NCBI RefSeq assembly: GCF_004762095.1
Contig: NZ_SIJH01000011.1
Location: 95,719-159,718 of the forward strand
Length of the DNA: 64,000 nucleotides
Reading direction: 5' to 3'
Origin: Tabrizicola caldifontis
GTDB taxonomy: Bacteria > Pseudomonadota > Alphaproteobacteria > Rhodobacterales > Rhodobacteraceae
Both the position numbers and the translations under genes were made by a program. Positions within the stretch are counted from its first letter, which is position 1. Each line of letters begins with the position of its first letter. Under the pieces are notes generated by a model. The model had not been told where the DNA came from, did not search any database, and saw nothing but the letters and a program-made list of their open reading frames with translations. Positions 44,752 to 54,861 of the stretch are shown here, piece by piece.

Positions 44752-46296
44752 TCAGCAGGCCACCTCGATCAGACGCGGCCCGGATTCTGCCATTGCTGCG
44801 GCGAAGGCCGCGTTGAACCCGGCCATGTCGGTCACGCGAACGCCATCCACGCCGTGCCCCCGTGCCAGGGCCACCCAGTCAAGTTCCGGCCCCTCGACAT
44901 CGAACATCCGGCGGATGTTGCGGCCGACCTCGCGCACGCCCACGGCTGCAAGTTCGTCGCGCAGGATCTGGTAGCCCCGGTTGGCGAAGATCACCACAGT
45001 CACGTCCAGCCGCTCGCGCGCCATAGTCCAGAGCGATTGCAGCGTGTACATGCCCGAGCCGTCGCCCTCCAGCACCACGACCTTGCGGTCCGGGCAGGCA
45101 ACCGCCGCCCCCACCGCATTCGGCAGGCCGAAGCCGATCGAGCCGCCGGTGATCGTCAGGGCATCATGCCCCCGCGCCCGTTTCAGACCCGGGGCAAGGA
45201 AATAGGATGCGGAAATTCCCTCGTCGACCACGATGGCATTGTCCGGCATCAGGTTGGCGATCGCTTCGCCAACCTTGGTCACGGTCAGGTCGCCCTCGGG
45301 CAGGGCGGGCAGGTCGAGGGGCATGAAATCGTCCGGTCCGAGGTCCGCCTCGCCGATCTCGTCGGCCAGCGCCCGCAGTGTCCAGCCGATATCCATCCCG
45401 CGGGTGCAAAGTTCGATAAGCCGCGTGTCGGGGTCGTCGGGGGTGGAGGGCAGGCCGGGATAGGCGAAGAACCCGGCTGGCCGGTCGGTGCCGCACAGAA
45501 CCAGCGCCGAGGCGCCCTGCAAAAGCTTCAGGTTTTCTTCGATCCGGTAGGCCATGCGTTCGATCTTCACCGCCCCGGCGCCGCGGCGGAACCGGCTGAC
45601 GAAGAAGGGCTGCATCAGCCGTGCCCCCGCCGCCTTGGTCAGGCGCCTGGCCAAAAGCCCGAGGTCGGACCACAGCACCGGCCCATCGACCAGCAGGACC
45701 GCGCCGGGCTGACGCAGCGCGCGGGCGGCGGCGGCCACCTCTGCCACCGAGGGGCGGCGCAGCGCCGGGGGCGGTGGGGCCACCTGATACACCTCGGCCG
45801 GATCCGAGGCCATGTTGGCCGGCAGGATCAGCGTGGCGATTTGCCCGTTCCGCGCCCGCGCCGCCTGGATCGCATCGGCGGCATCTGTCGCCACGCGGCC
45901 CGCTTCCGAACAGACCCGCGTCCAGTGCGATACCGCCTGGCTGATTCCGACCGTATCGCCCTTCAGCGGCGCCTCGAACCGCAGGTGATAGTCGGCATGA
46001 TCGCCCATGATGCTCAGCACGCCGCTTTGGGCCTTGCGCGCGTTGTGCAGGTTGGCGAAGGCATTGCCGAACCCGGGCGCCAGGTGCAGCAGGGTGGCCG
46101 CCACTTCGCCGCTCATCCGGAAATAGCCGTCTGCCGCGCCCGAAACCCCACCCTCGAACAGGCAAAGGATGCAGCGCATGTCCGGATGACGGTCAAGCGC
46201 GGCAACGAAATGCATCTCGGAGGTTCCGGGATTGGCGAAGCAGACCCGCACGCCGCTGGCCAGTAGGGTCCGCACAAGGGTTTCGGCGCCGTTCAT
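44752..46296 (-). CDS. Acetolactate-synthase-like thiamine diphosphate enzyme
   Basis: The ATG at 46294-46296 overlaps the DUF2062 stop by four bases. The protein has 514 residues and three domains. The cofactor-activating glutamate is in LFEGGVSGAADGY. The thiamine-diphosphate/magnesium motif is EGDGSGMYTLQSLWTMARER and later ANRGYQIL. It is annotated in relatives as acetolactate synthase large subunit, but no small subunit (ilvN) is adjacent. The true reaction, perhaps a 2-oxoacid decarboxylation, is unknown. Confidence 0.9.
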   Translation of the reverse strand: MNGAETLVRTLLASGVRVCFANPGTSEMHFVAALDRHPDMRCILCLFEGGVSGAADGYFRMSGEVAATLLHLAPGFGNAFANLHNARKAQSGVLSIMGDHADYHLRFEAPLKGDTVGISQAVSHWTRVCSEAGRVATDAADAIQAARARNGQIATLILPANMASDPAEVYQVAPPPPALRRPSVAEVAAAARALRQPGAVLLVDGPVLWSDLGLLARRLTKAAGARLMQPFFVSRFRRGAGAVKIERMAYRIEENLKLLQGASALVLCGTDRPAGFFAYPGLPSTPDDPDTRLIELCTRGMDIGWTLRALADEIGEADLGPDDFMPLDLPALPEGDLTVTKVGEAIANLMPDNAIVVDEGISASYFLAPGLKRARGHDALTITGGSIGFGLPNAVGAAVACPDRKVVVLEGDGSGMYTLQSLWTMARERLDVTVVIFANRGYQILRDELAAVGVREVGRNIRRMFDVEGPELDWVALARGHGVDGVRVTDMAGFNAAFAAAMAESGPRLIEVAC

Positions 46297-46937
46297 TCTT
46301 CTGTTCCCTCTCCTGCAGCTGCCTCTGCCTGCTTGCATGCCCGTGCCTCACGCCGCGCCGCCCGCAGCTTCCGATACCCCTTCAGGGCCGGCAGGCTGAT
46401 CCAGTATCCCGCCGTTGCCGCCGCCAGGCCCGGTCCAAGCCCGCCCACCAGATAGGGCAGGAAGACATAGTGGAAGAACCGCTCCAGCCGGCTCCAGTTC
46501 GTGATATCGGCGCTGAACATGGCGCGGACGTTGCGGAAGATCTCGTCACCGGCCTGGCCGAAGGCCGTCATGATCTGGGTGATCGGCACCGCCTCGGCCC
46601 GGGTGCCGAGGATCAGATGACCAAGATCCAGCGACAGGATGGCGATGAAGGGAAAAGTCAGCGGATTGCCCGCCGCTGTTCCGATCAGCGCGGCGATGAC
46701 ATTGCCCCGGATCAGCAGGGCAAGGGCTGCGGCCAGAAAGAAATGCAGGCCGAACAGCGGCGTGAACGAGGCAAGGATGCCGCAGGCCAGGCCGCGGGCG
46801 ATGCGGTGCGGTGCGTCGGGGATGCGCGATGCACGGTGGCGCAGGTAGGTTAAGGCGCGCCTCCATCCGCCCGGTGGCAGGAACAGGTTCGTTATCCTGC
46901 GGGCAAGATTGGGCGGGCTGCGCCGTCGAAAGACCAT
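46293..46937 (-). CDS. DUF2062 membrane protein
   Basis: The protein has 214 residues with about three hydrophobic segments. The DUF2062 core is RIARGLACGILASFTPLFGL, with LIGTAAGNPLTFPFIAILSL following. Its function is unknown. It overlaps the downstream thiamine-diphosphate enzyme by four bases, so the two are translated together. Confidence 0.88.
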   Translation of the reverse strand: MVFRRRSPPNLARRITNLFLPPGGWRRALTYLRHRASRIPDAPHRIARGLACGILASFTPLFGLHFFLAAALALLIRGNVIAALIGTAAGNPLTFPFIAILSLDLGHLILGTRAEAVPITQIMTAFGQAGDEIFRNVRAMFSADITNWSRLERFFHYVFLPYLVGGLGPGLAAATAGYWISLPALKGYRKLRAARREARACKQAEAAAGEGTEE

Positions 46938-46985
46938 GACATCTCCCTTGGGAACCTGTTCGAGATAGGTAACTTTTGCAGACGC

Positions 46986-46999
46986 ATCAACCTGTTGAT
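46986..46999. promoter_or_regulatory. Inverted repeat between divergent genes
   Basis: ATCAAC-CT-GTTGAT is a perfect inverted repeat with six-base arms and a two-base spacer. It lies in the 229-base gap between the DUF2062 gene and the glycosyltransferase gene. Two copies of GCAGACG flank the area at about 46979 and 47005. It may be an operator; no regulator is known. Confidence 0.3.
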
Positions 47000-47166
47000 A
47001 TGATGCAGACGTGCCTTTGCCAGTAGGGGGCCGTGCCCGGTTTGCGGAAGGGTAGGGGCGGGCGGCCCGGAACTATCGGCTTTCGATCACCCAATATCCC
47101 CGACAACGCCATACTTTTGCCGTTCGGGAAACGTGAAATGCCGGGATTACAGCGGAAAGTTGCGTC

Positions 47167-48189
47167 GTGATGAAGAAGAAGCCGGGTGCCGAAGTCGTTC
47201 AGCTTGAGGTCGACCATCGCGCCGCTGCAGGGATCCGTGCCGTGCCGCGCGTTACCCTTGTCGTGCCGGTCTACAACGAGGAAGCCAGCATCCCCGTGTT
47301 CGTGGAGCGGGTGACCGAGATGATGGCAATGATCGGAGCTTCTGTCAGCTTCGACATCCTGTTTGTGAATGACGGCAGCCGCGACCGGACAGAACGGACG
47401 ATCCTGGCCGAGGCGGCCGGGCGGGACGACATCTCGTTGATCAATCTGTCGCGCAATTTCGGGAAGGAGGCCGCTCTGACCGCAGGGCTGCATCACGCGA
47501 CGGGTGATGCGGTCATTCCACTGGATGTGGACCTTCAGGATCCGCCAGAGGTCATTGCGGAAATGATTCGCCGCTGGCAGGGGGGCGCCAGGGTGGTGAA
47601 CGCCCGTCGTTCCCGTCGCGATGCAGACAGCTGGCTCAAGAAGGCGACGGCGAATGGCTTCTACCGGCTTTTCAACGCGCTGGCCGAACAGCCGATCCCG
47701 CGCGATGTGGGGGATTTCCGCCTGATGGACCGCGAGGTGGTGCAGGCGATCCGCCAGCTGGGTGAACGGTCGCGCTGCAACAAGGCGCTGTTTTCCTGGG
47801 TGGGCTTCGAGACAGAAGAGATCACCTATGAACGCCCGCCCCGAGCCGCCGGGCAAAGCCGGTGGAGCTACTGGAAGCTGACCAAGCTAGCGCTGGATGC
47901 GATCTTTTCCTCTTCCACCGTTCCGCTGCGAATATGGACCTATGTCGGCATGATGATGGCCGTCCTGTCCCTGCTCTATTCGGCCTTCCTGTTCTTCCGC
48001 ACGCTGATCTTCGGGATCGACGTTCCGGGCTATGCTTCGACCGTGATCCTGATTTTGGTCTTCGGGGGGTTGAACATGTTCGCGCTGGGCATCATCGGCG
48101 AATACGTCGGGCGCATCTACACCGAGGTCCGGCAACGCCCGCTGTATGTGGTGCGGTCTCAGTTCCTGTCGGCGAAGGCGGCAGATTGA
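47167..48189 (+). CDS. GtrB-like polyprenyl-phosphate glycosyltransferase (GT2)
   Basis: The protein has 340 residues. The start is GTG at 47167 or the ATG next to it. The GT-A domain has VTLVVPVYNEEASIPVFVER, NDGSRDRT and the DXD-like DVDLQDPPEVI. Two C-terminal membrane helices (about 250-275 and 285-310) end in GRIYTEVRQRPLYVV. This matches GtrB/DpmI-type enzymes that charge undecaprenyl phosphate with a sugar. It is followed by a methyltransferase and a GtrA flippase gene. Confidence 0.92.
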   Translation: MMKKKPGAEVVQLEVDHRAAAGIRAVPRVTLVVPVYNEEASIPVFVERVTEMMAMIGASVSFDILFVNDGSRDRTERTILAEAAGRDDISLINLSRNFGKEAALTAGLHHATGDAVIPLDVDLQDPPEVIAEMIRRWQGGARVVNARRSRRDADSWLKKATANGFYRLFNALAEQPIPRDVGDFRLMDREVVQAIRQLGERSRCNKALFSWVGFETEEITYERPPRAAGQSRWSYWKLTKLALDAIFSSSTVPLRIWTYVGMMMAVLSLLYSAFLFFRTLIFGIDVPGYASTVILILVFGGLNMFALGIIGEYVGRIYTEVRQRPLYVVRSQFLSAKAAD

Positions 48190-48190
48190 C

Positions 48191-48919
48191 ATGGAACGCA
48201 CCGTCTACGACCGGATGAACGAGCTTGAGGCCGCTCATTGGTGGTTTGTCGCCCGGCGCGAGATCATCGCCGCGCTTGTGGCGCGACACCTTGGTCGGCG
48301 GGCGGATGCGTCGATCCTCGAGGCTGGCTGCGGGAGTGGTGGCAATCTGGCGATGCTGGGCCGGTTCGGTCAGGTGGATGCCTTCGAATTCGATGCGGGC
48401 GCGCGTGCGCATGCGCGCGCGAAGTCGAATCTGGACGTGCAGTTCGGCGCGCTGCCGTCCGACCTGCCATTCGCCGATCGCCGCTATGACCTGATCGCAC
48501 TGTTCGACGTCCTGGAACACATCGAGGCCGATATTGCTTCGCTGGCTGCGCTGGCCGCGCACCTGTCAGACCGGGGTGCGATCCTGGTAACGGTTCCGGC
48601 CTTTCCCTTCCTCTGGTCGCGGCATGACGAGCGGCACCACCATTTCCGCCGCTATACCCGCGCCAGCCTGGCTGCAGCGGCACGAGAGGCGGGGCTGAAG
48701 GTCAGCTACAGCAGCTATTTCAACTTCTTCCTGTTCCCGGCGGCCGTGGCCGCACGGACCTTCAAGCGCATGACCGGCAGCGAAACGCCGGATGACAGCA
48801 TGCCGCCGGGATGGCTGAATGCCGTCTTGGCGCGCGTCTTCGGTGCAGAGCGCCATCTCGTCGGGCGGGTGCGCCTGCCGGTCGGGCTGTCGCTGGCGGC
48901 GGTGCTGGAAAAGGCCTGA
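48191..48919 (+). CDS. Class I SAM-dependent methyltransferase
   Basis: The protein has 242 residues. The SAM motif is ILEAGCGSGGNLAMLGRFG, followed by an acidic strand end FEFDAG and DLIALFDVLEHIE. The region YSSYFNFFLFPAAVAARTFK is hydrophobic, suggesting membrane association. The opening MERTVYDRMNELEAAHWWFV is common in methyltransferases of lipid or glycan loci. It lies one base after the glycosyltransferase stop. Confidence 0.9.
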   Translation: MERTVYDRMNELEAAHWWFVARREIIAALVARHLGRRADASILEAGCGSGGNLAMLGRFGQVDAFEFDAGARAHARAKSNLDVQFGALPSDLPFADRRYDLIALFDVLEHIEADIASLAALAAHLSDRGAILVTVPAFPFLWSRHDERHHHFRRYTRASLAAAAREAGLKVSYSSYFNFFLFPAAVAARTFKRMTGSETPDDSMPPGWLNAVLARVFGAERHLVGRVRLPVGLSLAAVLEKA

Positions 48920-48926
48920 CAGGGCG

Positions 48927-49316
48927 ATGCTCGCGCAACTTGTCCGGTTCGGCGGGGTCGGGGCACTGGCCACCCTCGCGCATGTGATGGTCGCGCTGGT
49001 CGTGCAGGCCGCGCTGTCGGTAACGCCACAACAAGCGAACTTGGCCGGCTTTGCCGCTGCCATTGTCCTGTCTTATGCGGGTCACGCTCGCGTGACCTTT
49101 GGCGCACCCGTGAAATCGGGATCGCAGCTTGTCCGCTTCCTTGTTTTGTCGCTACTCGGGCTGGGTGCAAGCAGCCTGACGGTTCATGTCACGACCGACC
49201 TGCTTGGCTGGGGTTTCCTTCCCGCCCTGGCGGCAGTTGCGGTGGTTGTTCCGACCCTCAGCTACCTTGCCATGCGCTTCTGGGTCTTTGCCAGAAGCGA
49301 CCAGGCCGCCCGGTGA
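48927..49316 (+). CDS. GtrA-like flippase
   Basis: The protein has 129 residues with four membrane helices. The GtrA family opening LVRFGGVGALATLAHVMVAL and the closing PTLSYLAMRFWVFAR are clear. GtrA proteins flip polyprenyl-phosphate sugars across the inner membrane. The start at 48927 follows AGGGCG, seven bases after the methyltransferase stop. With the two preceding genes it makes a three-gene cassette. Confidence 0.93.
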   Translation: MLAQLVRFGGVGALATLAHVMVALVVQAALSVTPQQANLAGFAAAIVLSYAGHARVTFGAPVKSGSQLVRFLVLSLLGLGASSLTVHVTTDLLGWGFLPALAAVAVVVPTLSYLAMRFWVFARSDQAAR

Positions 49317-49345
49317 AAAAACCCCGCCGTGATATCACGGCGGGG
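49316..49345 (-). terminator. Rho-independent terminator of ccrM
   Basis: CCCCGCCGTGAT (49322-49333) and its complement ATCACGGCGGGG (49334-49345) form a perfect 24-base palindrome. On the minus strand the stem is followed directly by six T residues (49321-49316). It ends the ccrM transcript and abuts the gtrA stop. Confidence 0.85.
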
Positions 49346-49389
49346 CAGGTGTCCCCCAGGCGGACCGGGGGACAGGCGTGTTCCGGGTG

Positions 49390-51232
<1,843 letters not shown>

Positions 51233-51263
51233 GCGCTTTGGACTATCCGGTATCGCGGCGCGG

Positions 51264-51301
51264 AAAAAGGGGGTGGAAGGCTGCTCGCCCCTTCCACCCC
51301 C
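51264..51301 (-). terminator. Rho-independent terminator
   Basis: GGGGGTGGAAGG (51269-51280) pairs perfectly with CCTTCCACCCCC (51290-51301), a 12-base-pair stem with nine-base loop. On the minus strand TTTTT (51268-51264) follows. It ends the transcript of the hypothetical gene at 51347-51817. Confidence 0.85.
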
Positions 51302-51346
51302 GGATCGGGCGGGGTTCAAGGGCACCCCCGCCCGGCTCCGCGCCCT

Positions 51347-51817
51347 TTAGCGGCCGGAGACGCGGAACCCCGCATCCCGCAGGCATTGCGCGGAATAGAC
51401 CCTGTCGGCCCGGCCGAAGACGCGGGCGGTGTTGGCGCAGTTGCGAGGCAGGCGGTGGTCAAAGCCTTCGCGCCTGAGACAGTTCTCGGAATACAGGCTG
51501 ACCGACTGCCGCGCCCCGTCGATCGAGATCTCGCAGACCGCAGGCACGCGGCGGTTCTTCACCGGCGCGGGCTTCGGGGCGGGTCGGTGCTTGTCGTTCA
51601 ATTCGTTCACGATGACACCCACGACCAGCGCACCGATCAGTGCCTTGGCAAGATCGTCGTTGCGGTCGGCCTTGGCCGGAACAGCGGCGCCCAGAATCAG
51701 GGCCAGGGCCACCGCACCGGCAGTCAGCATGGCGGCAAGGCGGCGCGGTGGGGTGCCGGTCTCGGCAATCCCTTGCGACGCGATGTGGCGGGATCTGCTT
51801 GTGAACTCGACGGACAT
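51347..51817 (-). CDS. Secreted or membrane-anchored hypothetical protein
   Basis: The protein has 156 residues. The ATG at 51815-51817 has AGGAGG at ideal spacing. A long basic N-terminal region precedes a hydrophobic segment (LAAMLTAGAVALALILGAAV) ending in AKA, and a second hydrophobic stretch (ALIGALVVGVIVNEL). The C-terminal part has four cysteines (CEIS, ENCLRR, RNCANT, AQCLRD) that could form disulfides. I do not recognise a family. It has its own strong terminator. Confidence 0.8.
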   Translation of the reverse strand: MSVEFTSRSRHIASQGIAETGTPPRRLAAMLTAGAVALALILGAAVPAKADRNDDLAKALIGALVVGVIVNELNDKHRPAPKPAPVKNRRVPAVCEISIDGARQSVSLYSENCLRREGFDHRLPRNCANTARVFGRADRVYSAQCLRDAGFRVSGR

Positions 51818-51934
51818 GCGGGCCTCCTGTTGCGACGGCTCTGGTTGGTCGGCCCGCACGCTGCTGCGCGGACCCGATGACCCGACACTCGCCACCCCGC
51901 CTGAAAGTAAGCAATAACGCCCGCCGGTTAGGCG

Positions 51935-52018
51935 ATATCAGCACCCCATGCGGGCGATGCTATCCCATATCATCTTCCGTATTTTCACTCTGATATTGTA
52001 TATCAGCGCACCCATGCG
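51935..52018. promoter_or_regulatory. Repeat-rich promoter region of the secreted protein/winged-helix pair
   Basis: The gap upstream of 52064 has an imperfect direct repeat of ATATCAGC-ACCCCATGCG (51935-51952) and ATATCAGCGCACCCATGCG (52000-52018), 65 bases apart. The second copy overlaps a perfect inverted repeat CTGATAT-TGT-ATATCAG (51990-52006). This AT-rich patch in a GC-rich genome looks like a regulator-binding region. Confidence 0.5.
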
Positions 52019-52063
52019 CATTGTCTGGCCAATCGAGCAGCCGCCCAGTCAGGAGCCGGAAAA

Positions 52064-52348
52064 ATGACAAGACTGATGATCACTGCCGCCCTCGCACTGG
52101 TGCTGGCCGGCCCCGCGGCGGCGGAATGCTACGCTGACTACAAGGCCAAGCGTGACGAACCGCTGAAGCTGCATTACGGTGTGGCGCAGGTTTCCGACGG
52201 CAACTGCTCGCCTGCGGCGGCGGAAGGCGAACTTGCGCCGAGACTTGCTGCAGACGGCTGGACGCTGCTCAACGTTCTGTCCACATTCGGGCCCGAAGGG
52301 CTTGAAGAAAGGAAAGCGAGTGCCGGAGCCTATTTCCTCCGTTACTGA
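52064..52348 (+). CDS. Small secreted protein, unknown
   Basis: The protein has 94 residues. A signal peptide (MTRLMITAALALVLAGPAAA) is cleaved before ECYADYKAKRDEPLKLHYGV. The mature part has two cysteines (CYADY, GNCSPA). I do not recognise a named family. A GGAG-type site lies before the ATG, and the end overlaps the next gene by 29 bases, so the two are probably coupled. Confidence 0.82.
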   Translation: MTRLMITAALALVLAGPAAAECYADYKAKRDEPLKLHYGVAQVSDGNCSPAAAEGELAPRLAADGWTLLNVLSTFGPEGLEERKASAGAYFLRY

Positions 52349-53024
52349 CAGTCTCAAGGCCGGCAACCGTGTGGTTGCCTTCGGAATCGGTGCCATCGTC
52401 CTGATCCTGCTGGCTGCGGCGCTGTTCCTGTTCCTGAATCTGCCGGATGCGAATGCCTTCAACGCCAAGGTCGAACGCATCTTCGTCGAGAATGACGATC
52501 TGACCACTGCAGCCGAGATCAAGCTGCTGGAGATCCTGGCACAGTCGGGCACGTCCTTTTCCGAGGTGCTTAGCAGCTACAGGATGGTGATCTTCGTGCT
52601 GCTGGTCTTTTCCACCGCCATGCTGATCGCCGCGCTGGTTTTTCTGGTGATGATCATCGCGCTGAACCGGCGCATTTCGGCGATCCAGCGGTCGGGGATC
52701 CAGGTGGCAAGCCTGATGATCAGCCGCGAGGCGCGGGCCGTCTACATCAACGACATGGAATTCCAGCTGACCGAGGCGGCGCTGGAAACGCTAGCCGTCC
52801 TGGCCGAGGCGCGGATGGACGACGAGGTGCTGACAGGCGCCCAGATCGAGGCGGTGATCTCTGGCCGCAACGAGGCCGACTGTGACGAAGCCGCCGGCGC
52901 GACACGGGTGAAACGCCTGCGAGATGCGCTGGGCAACCAGCTTGTGTCAGAGCTTCTGGTCAAGACCATCGCCAGACGCGGCTATATGCTTGCGGTGGGC
53001 AAGGACACCATCAAGATGATCTGA
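52320..53024 (+). CDS. Two-transmembrane protein with C-terminal winged-helix domain
   Basis: The start is GTG at 52320 with AAAGGA upstream, giving 234 residues. Two strong membrane helices (about 17-41 and 77-103) flank a roughly 35-residue segment, predicted periplasmic. The cytoplasmic C-terminal part ends in a winged-helix pattern of the OmpR/PhoB type: LTEAALETLAVLAEARMDD, GATRVKRLRDALG and TIARRGYMLAVG. It may be a membrane-bound DNA-binding regulator, ToxR-like but with the DNA-binding domain at the other end. Function is inferred from domain layout. Confidence 0.85.
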   Translation: MPEPISSVTDSLKAGNRVVAFGIGAIVLILLAAALFLFLNLPDANAFNAKVERIFVENDDLTTAAEIKLLEILAQSGTSFSEVLSSYRMVIFVLLVFSTAMLIAALVFLVMIIALNRRISAIQRSGIQVASLMISREARAVYINDMEFQLTEAALETLAVLAEARMDDEVLTGAQIEAVISGRNEADCDEAAGATRVKRLRDALGNQLVSELLVKTIARRGYMLAVGKDTIKMI

Positions 53025-53035
53025 GCCGCGGGCGG

Positions 53036-53212
53036 CTATTCGATCTCGCGTGCCTCGCTGACCAGCATCACGGGAATGCCGTCGCGGATCGGAAAGGCCA
53101 GGTGCGCGGCCTTCGACACAAGTTCCTGCCTTTCGGCATCATAGGTCAGCATCGCATGGGTCACCGGGCAGACCAGCGCCTCCAGCATCCGGCGGTCGGC
53201 AGGTTCGGTCAT
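53036..53212 (-). CDS. Trm112-family small protein
   Basis: The protein has 58 residues and is too short to stand out. Reading the minus strand from the ATG at 53210-53212 gives [20 protein letters not shown] followed by a strand-rich middle and [18 protein letters not shown]. This is the Trm112/YcaR zinc-ribbon-like family, although only one cysteine of the motif is kept. Family members activate methyltransferases. It overlaps the Lon-N gene by four bases. Confidence 0.85.
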   Translation of the reverse strand: MTEPADRRMLEALVCPVTHAMLTYDAERQELVSKAAHLAFPIRDGIPVMLVSEAREIE

Positions 53213-53871
53213 TGCAGGATTTCCTCGTCGGCCCCGCCGCGCAGGGCAAATTCGATCAGTGTGACCAGCGTCTCGCGCCGGGTGTCGAGTGTCGGTGCCT
53301 CAAGCAGGGCCTGCTTGTCCTCGGGGCTGAAGGGGCAGAGCATCGACAGCGAATTGATCAGCAGCTCGGGCTCGGCCTCCTTCAGGCTGTCCCAGTCGGT
53401 GGACAGGTTCAGCTTGACGAAATAGCGGCCAAGCAGCGCCATGAACTCGCCGCGACGAAAGCCGGGGTCATCCTCTGGCGGCCCAAGATCGCGGGTAAAG
53501 GGGGACCAGTCCACCAGACAGCGGCGATAGGGTGTGAAGCCCTGCACCTCTTCCTGCACACGAAAGCGCGAGATGCCGGACAGGGTGATCATGTAGCGCC
53601 CGTCCTCGGTTTCCGAAAACCCGGTCAGGCGTCCGGCGCAGCCGATGGCCTGCAAGCGCTTTTCGCCCTGCCGCCGTTCCGATGCCGGGGTCTCGCGCGG
53701 CTGGATCATGCCGATCAGCCGGTGCCGCGTCTTCATGCAATCCTCGATCATTGCCAGATAGCGAGGCTCGAAGATGTGCAGCGGCAGCCGTGCCCGGGGC
53801 AACATCAGTGCCCCGGGCAGCGGGAAGACCGGGATGACATCGGGAAGGTCGGCGGCGCTTATCATGCGCAA
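53209..53871 (-). CDS. Lon N-terminal (LON) domain protein without protease
   Basis: The protein has 220 residues and consists mainly of the LON substrate-binding domain: [20 protein letters not shown], then [13 protein letters not shown] and [20 protein letters not shown]. The ATPase and protease domains of full Lon are absent. Its role is unknown. It sits 21 bases downstream of the YbbN-like gene and overlaps trm112, forming one operon. Confidence 0.92.
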   Translation of the reverse strand: MRMISAADLPDVIPVFPLPGALMLPRARLPLHIFEPRYLAMIEDCMKTRHRLIGMIQPRETPASERRQGEKRLQAIGCAGRLTGFSETEDGRYMITLSGISRFRVQEEVQGFTPYRRCLVDWSPFTRDLGPPEDDPGFRRGEFMALLGRYFVKLNLSTDWDSLKEAEPELLINSLSMLCPFSPEDKQALLEAPTLDTRRETLVTLIEFALRGGADEEILQ

Positions 53872-53892
53872 GGATCTAGCCCGGCGCCGGGG

Positions 53893-54795
53893 TCAGGCAA
53901 ATATCATCGACGACAGGCGGCGGCGGCCGGACAGCACGATCGGATCCTGCGGTTTCAGCGCGTCGAAGATGGTCAGCAGCTGGGCCTTGGCCGCCCCGTC
54001 GTTCCAGTTGCGGTCGCGGCGAAAAAGCTCCAGCAGTTCGTCCACCGCCTCTTGCGTCTTGCCGGCGGCCAGCAGCGCTGCAGCCAGATCGTAGCGCGCC
54101 TGATGGTCGTTAGGGTTGGCTTCGACAGCGGCGCGCAGCTCGGTCACGGGGCCGGCCTTGGCGGCCTGCTTCGCCAGTTCCAGTTGCGCGCGCGCGGCGT
54201 CGAATTCCTTGGACTTGGCCACCGTCGCGGGCGCGGCCGCAAGGAAGGACTCGGCCTGGTCAAGGTTGCCAAGCGCGATGTGCGCACGGACAAGTCCCGC
54301 GTAGGCGGCAGCGTTTTCCGGCTCTTCGCCAAGGATCGCGGCGAAGGTCTCGGCTGCATCGACGGCGGCGCCTTCTGCCAGCATGTCCTCGGCTGCCTTG
54401 AGCGCATCGGCAAGGCCCCCGTCCCCGGCCAGCGCCGAAACGCGGTCGATGAAGGCCTTCAGCTCCGAGGCGGGCACCGCACCCTGGAAGCCGTCGACCG
54501 GCTGACCCTGCCAGAAGGCATAGACCGTCGGGATCGACTGGATACGCAGTTGCGCGGCTATGCGCTGGTTCTGGTCCACATCGATCTTGACCATCCGCAC
54601 CTTGCCCTTCGCGGCGGTGACGGCCGCTTCGAGCATCGGGCCCAGCGTGCGGCACGGTCCGCACCAGGTGGCCCAGAAATCGACGATCACCGGTACCTCG
54701 CGGCTGGCCTCGATCACATCGGCCATGAAGGTGGCTTCGGTTCCGTCCTTGATCAGATTGGTATCGGCTTGCGGTTTCTCGCCCAGGCCCAGCAT
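53893..54795 (-). CDS. Thioredoxin-domain co-chaperone, YbbN/CnoX type
   Basis: The ATG at 54793-54795 gives MLGLGEKPQADTNLIKDGTE and 300 residues. The thioredoxin domain has WATWCGPCRTLGPML with both cysteines, so it may be redox-active. TPR-like helices follow (YAGLVRAHIALGNLDQAESF, then HQARYDLAAALLAAGKTQEA). YbbN/CnoX proteins hold unfolded clients and hand them to DnaK or GroEL. It leads the operon with Lon-N and Trm112. Confidence 0.93.
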   Translation of the reverse strand: MLGLGEKPQADTNLIKDGTEATFMADVIEASREVPVIVDFWATWCGPCRTLGPMLEAAVTAAKGKVRMVKIDVDQNQRIAAQLRIQSIPTVYAFWQGQPVDGFQGAVPASELKAFIDRVSALAGDGGLADALKAAEDMLAEGAAVDAAETFAAILGEEPENAAAYAGLVRAHIALGNLDQAESFLAAAPATVAKSKEFDAARAQLELAKQAAKAGPVTELRAAVEANPNDHQARYDLAAALLAAGKTQEAVDELLELFRRDRNWNDGAAKAQLLTIFDALKPQDPIVLSGRRRLSSMIFA

Positions 54796-54861
54796 GGTTG
54801 CCCCCTTGCGGAATGTCTGTCGTCTATATGATCCTTCATGGCGCAAACGCCAAGGGCCCGC

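Noticed and set aside
44581..46266. Long open frame antisense to the thiamine-diphosphate enzyme
   Set aside because: No recognisable domain and low-complexity composition; the minus-strand gene has complete cofactor motifs.
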